A stretch of DNA of 24,456 nt from Desulfobacterales bacterium (GTDB lineage: Bacteria > Desulfobacterota > DSM-4660 > Desulfatiglandales > B25-G16): contig DAOVGH010000062.1 in NCBI GenBank assembly GCA_030672485.1, positions 1 through 24,456 of the forward strand, written 5' to 3'. The position numbers and the translations under genes are program-made. Positions 22,358 to 24,456 of this stretch are shown here, piece after piece; within the stretch, counting starts at the first letter, position 1, and every line of letters starts with the position of its first letter. The notes below the pieces were generated by a model. That model was not told where the DNA came from. It saw nothing but the letters and a program-made list of their open reading frames with translations, and ran no database searches.

Positions 22358-22385
22358 GGGCCAGCCTGCAATCTTAAAGAATAAA

Positions 22386-22414
22386 GGGTTCGAGTCCCGT
22401 CAGACTCCGGCACA
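22386..22414 (+). other. tRNA-like 3' fragment (possible attachment-site relic)
   Basis: GGGTTCGAGTCCC (22386-22398) has the sequence of a tRNA T arm, and CTCCGGCA (22405-22412) is the 3' acceptor strand and discriminator expected of a tRNA-Leu. No 5' half exists upstream. Four extra bases lie between the T arm and acceptor compared with a true tRNA, and CCA is not encoded. It is not a functional tRNA. Such 3' fragments are typical scars of integration at tRNA genes. Confidence 0.45.
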
Positions 22415-22422
22415 AAAGATAA

Positions 22423-22458
22423 CCCTTGATTTTGTTGAATCAGATCAAGGGGTTTTTT
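22423..22458 (+). terminator. Rho-independent terminator after the sufCB-like pair
   Basis: The stem CCCTTGAT (22423-22430) pairs with ATCAAGGG (22444-22451) around a 13-base loop, followed by G and six T (22453-22458). It lies 65 bp after the sufB-like stop and would end that operon. Confidence 0.85.
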
Positions 22459-22838
22459 ATTGAATCATGTAAATCAAAAGCCGCTGTTAAGAATCACATT
22501 GGGCTTATACCCAATTATAAAATCTCAAGCCGGCCTGGATTCAAAAGATAAATCACATTTGATGGCTCCGACATATTTTGAATGATACACCTTATCCTCT
22601 ATATGGATATTTGGACCTGAATTTTCAGTTAATTCCATGACGAATAAAGAATTTCTTGCCAAATCAAACGATTTCAATTACTGTATCTTCTGTTCATTAA
22701 AAAACACTTGCAATAGATAGTTTAACACCCTGTTGTGGCTGCCGGGGTCTGAGTATTTTGGCTGGGTGAGGATTTCTATACGATTCATGCTCATTTATTT
22801 AAGGGGTTCGCTGCGGTTACCCTAACGGAGATTAAGTT
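22459..22838. other. AT-rich interval without a supported gene
   Basis: The stretch holds an 18-bp inverted repeat ATTGGG-CTTATA-CCCAAT (22498-22515), a 9-bp direct repeat AATCACATT (22492-22500 and 22551-22559), and a minus-strand open stretch of 50 codons (22677-22525, TTG first) whose translation looks faintly protein-like but which lacks a convincing ribosome-binding site. The ribosome-binding site CGGAG of the UPF0182 gene lies at its right end. No promoter pair is convincing. Confidence 0.55.
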
Positions 22839-24456
22839 ATGATTAAGAGATTGATTATCGCGTTTGGGTTTTTGGTTCTTGTTTTGCTCTGGCTAGTCGC
22901 TTCTTTGTATCCTAATTTGCTGTGGTTCGAGAATCTAGGCTTTTCGCCTATTTTCTGGACGATGCTTTTGAGCAAATTTGGGTGTGGTTTCGTGGTTTGG
23001 CTGGTTTTTATTCTTATCATATCCCTCAACCTCTACTTAGCCAGACGCTTAAAACCGGTAAATGGGCCAGAAATAGCCTCTAAAGCTGAGGGTGGTTATT
23101 TTTCCCAACTTGGCCTTTCAGGCAAGGCCTTACATACTGTCTTTCTAGGTCTTATTCTGCTCATTAGTTTTGGTATTGCCTCCAAGGGCTCCTCACAATG
23201 GAATATGGTCCTGCGCTATTTATATCAGCAACCTTTTGGGGGCACGGATCCTGTTTTTAGCAGGGATATCGGTTTTTATGTGTTCTCTCTTCCATTCTAC
23301 CTTTCGGTCCAAAACGTGGTCTTAGCTTTTTTCATTATCGCTGGCTTCATCACCATCTTGTTGTATTGGAAAGATGGTGCTCTTCAAATAATCAGTGAAT
23401 TTCCTCAAGAGGAAGGTAGGCCACCCTCTCTACCTAAAATTACCATTGCACTAAAGGCCAAGAAACACCTTATTCTCCTGGGAGGAATAATTGTCCTACT
23501 CCTGGCCTGGGGCTATCATCTAAAAATCTATAGACTTCTCTACTCTACACAGGGACCTGCTTTCGGTGCCAGCTATACCGATATCCATACCAAGATCTTG
23601 GCCTATAAGGTTTTGATCATCGTCTCCCTGGGCTTGGCCTTGATCTTTTTTCTTAACTTCCTTAAACCCAGGAAGAAATTAACCTTGGTAGCTGCAGGAA
23701 TCTGGTTAGGGTCTGTATTGGTTTTTGGGACCATTGTCCCCACCCTGGTACAAAAATTTGTGGTCAAGCCCAATGAATTAGCCAAAGAATCGGCCTACAT
23801 AGCTTACAATATTGATTATACCCGAAGGGCCTATAATCTGAATAGGGTAGAAGAAGTAGATTTTGCGGCGAGTGATAAACTAAGCCTAGAAGACATCGAG
23901 AAGCATAATGTAACGATTCAAAATATCAGGATCTGGGACGAACGCCCTTTGCTTCAAACCTATAGACAGATTCAAGCTATACGGCTGTATTACGATTTTA
24001 ACAATGTAGACGTAGATCGTTATGTAATCAATAAACAATTAAGACAAGTCATGTTGGCCGCCCGGGAGCTAGTTGTAGATCAACTTCCTCCCCAGGCAAA
24101 TACCTGGGTCAATAGACATCTGACTTATACCCATGGCTACGGATTAGCCTTAAGCCCGGTAAATGAAGTGACCAGCGAAGGACTTCCCCGCCTCTTAATC
24201 AAGGACCTACCGCCTTCCTTTGATGCTGACCTGGAGATAGAGCGCCCGGAGATTTATTATGGAGAAAAAACTGATAGGTATGTTCTGGTAAAGACTAAAA
24301 ACAGGGAATTTGATTACCCCAAGGGGGACAAGAATGTCTATACCATTTATCAGGGGAGGGGAGGAGTCCATATCAAGTCTTTTGTGAGAAGGCTTTTATT
24401 TGCCTTTGAATTTTTTGATCCCCAGATACTATTTACCGGTTATTTAAGCCCTGAGA
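22839..24456 (+). CDS. UPF0182 family membrane protein (partial, runs off right edge)
   Basis: The first 539 codons of a UPF0182 (COG1615) protein; full members are about 900 residues. The frame is open throughout. The N-terminal half is a membrane domain with about seven hydrophobic segments, starting with IIAFGFLVLVLLWLVASLY, then YPNLLWFENLGFSPIFW and a second segment VVWLVFILIISLNLYL. Family landmarks: FSRDIGFYVFSLPFYL, the junction VVKPNELAKESAYIAYNIDY followed by TRRAYNL, and THGYGLALSPVNEV with GLPRLLIKDLPP in the large extracytoplasmic part. Function unknown. The ATG at 22839 has CGGAG 8-9 bases upstream. It is the first gene to the right of the tRNA-like fragment. Confidence 0.93.
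   Translation, partial: MIKRLIIAFGFLVLVLLWLVASLYPNLLWFENLGFSPIFWTMLLSKFGCGFVVWLVFILIISLNLYLARRLKPVNGPEIASKAEGGYFSQLGLSGKALHTVFLGLILLISFGIASKGSSQWNMVLRYLYQQPFGGTDPVFSRDIGFYVFSLPFYLSVQNVVLAFFIIAGFITILLYWKDGALQIISEFPQEEGRPPSLPKITIALKAKKHLILLGGIIVLLLAWGYHLKIYRLLYSTQGPAFGASYTDIHTKILAYKVLIIVSLGLALIFFLNFLKPRKKLTLVAAGIWLGSVLVFGTIVPTLVQKFVVKPNELAKESAYIAYNIDYTRRAYNLNRVEEVDFAASDKLSLEDIEKHNVTIQNIRIWDERPLLQTYRQIQAIRLYYDFNNVDVDRYVINKQLRQVMLAARELVVDQLPPQANTWVNRHLTYTHGYGLALSPVNEVTSEGLPRLLIKDLPPSFDADLEIERPEIYYGEKTDRYVLVKTKNREFDYPKGDKNVYTIYQGRGGVHIKSFVRRLLFAFEFFDPQILFTGYLSPE

Overview
The window is about 24.5 kb of mid-GC, gene-dense bacterial chromosome. Gene content and order (phoH / 7TM-HD / ybeY / pdxJ / acpS / tsaE / lysC, DUF502 and DUF2062 membrane proteins, short GC-rich intergenic hairpins) suggest an anaerobic Desulfobacterota ('deltaproteobacterial') or related lineage. 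This is inference from gene order and protein character; there is no rRNA gene in the window.

Positions 1-16716 hold one long, nearly gap-free block of 16 minus-strand genes. In transcription order (right to left) they are phoH, a 7TM-HD phosphodiesterase, ybeY, pdxJ, acpS, tsaE, lysC, an SLBB/ComEA-like protein, a CHASE2-Ser/Thr kinase, tsaD, a DUF2062 protein, rsmA, panC, a DUF502 protein, metK and ahcY (cut by the left edge). Functions group around ribosome and tRNA maturation (PhoH, YbeY, RsmA, TsaD, TsaE), cofactors (PdxJ, AcpS, PanC), the Asp-family and SAM cycle (LysC, MetK, AhcY) and envelope or signalling proteins. Several neighbours overlap; the largest overlap is 101 nt, between the HD-protein gene and ybeY.

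Positions 16717-18435 change direction. A divergent promoter region precedes a small plus-strand zinc-ribbon protein. Its stop codon overlaps that of a minus-strand EF-Tu domain-2-like miniprotein, which has an almost perfect sigma70-type promoter. A divergent orotate phosphoribosyltransferase-like gene follows. Positions 18436-18791 are repeat-rich and gene-free.

Positions 18792-22357 (plus strand) hold a DacZ-like diadenylate cyclase, a Nudix CoA-pyrophosphatase-like hydrolase, tRNA-Pro(CGG), and a two-gene SufC/SufB-type Fe-S assembly pair resembling the minimal SMS (SmsCB) system. A tRNA-like 3' fragment and a rho-independent terminator come next, then about 380 bp without a convincing gene, then the first 539 codons of a UPF0182 membrane protein running off the right edge.

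No CRISPR array, IS element, transposase or prophage gene was found. The observations most worth following are: a 37-nt palindromic element that appears precisely inserted in one of two copies of a dispersed repeat; the SMS-like pair with a Cys-x2-Cys tail on the ATPase; the DacZ-like cyclase with RHS in place of RHR; and the PRPP-loop-altered PyrE homologue.
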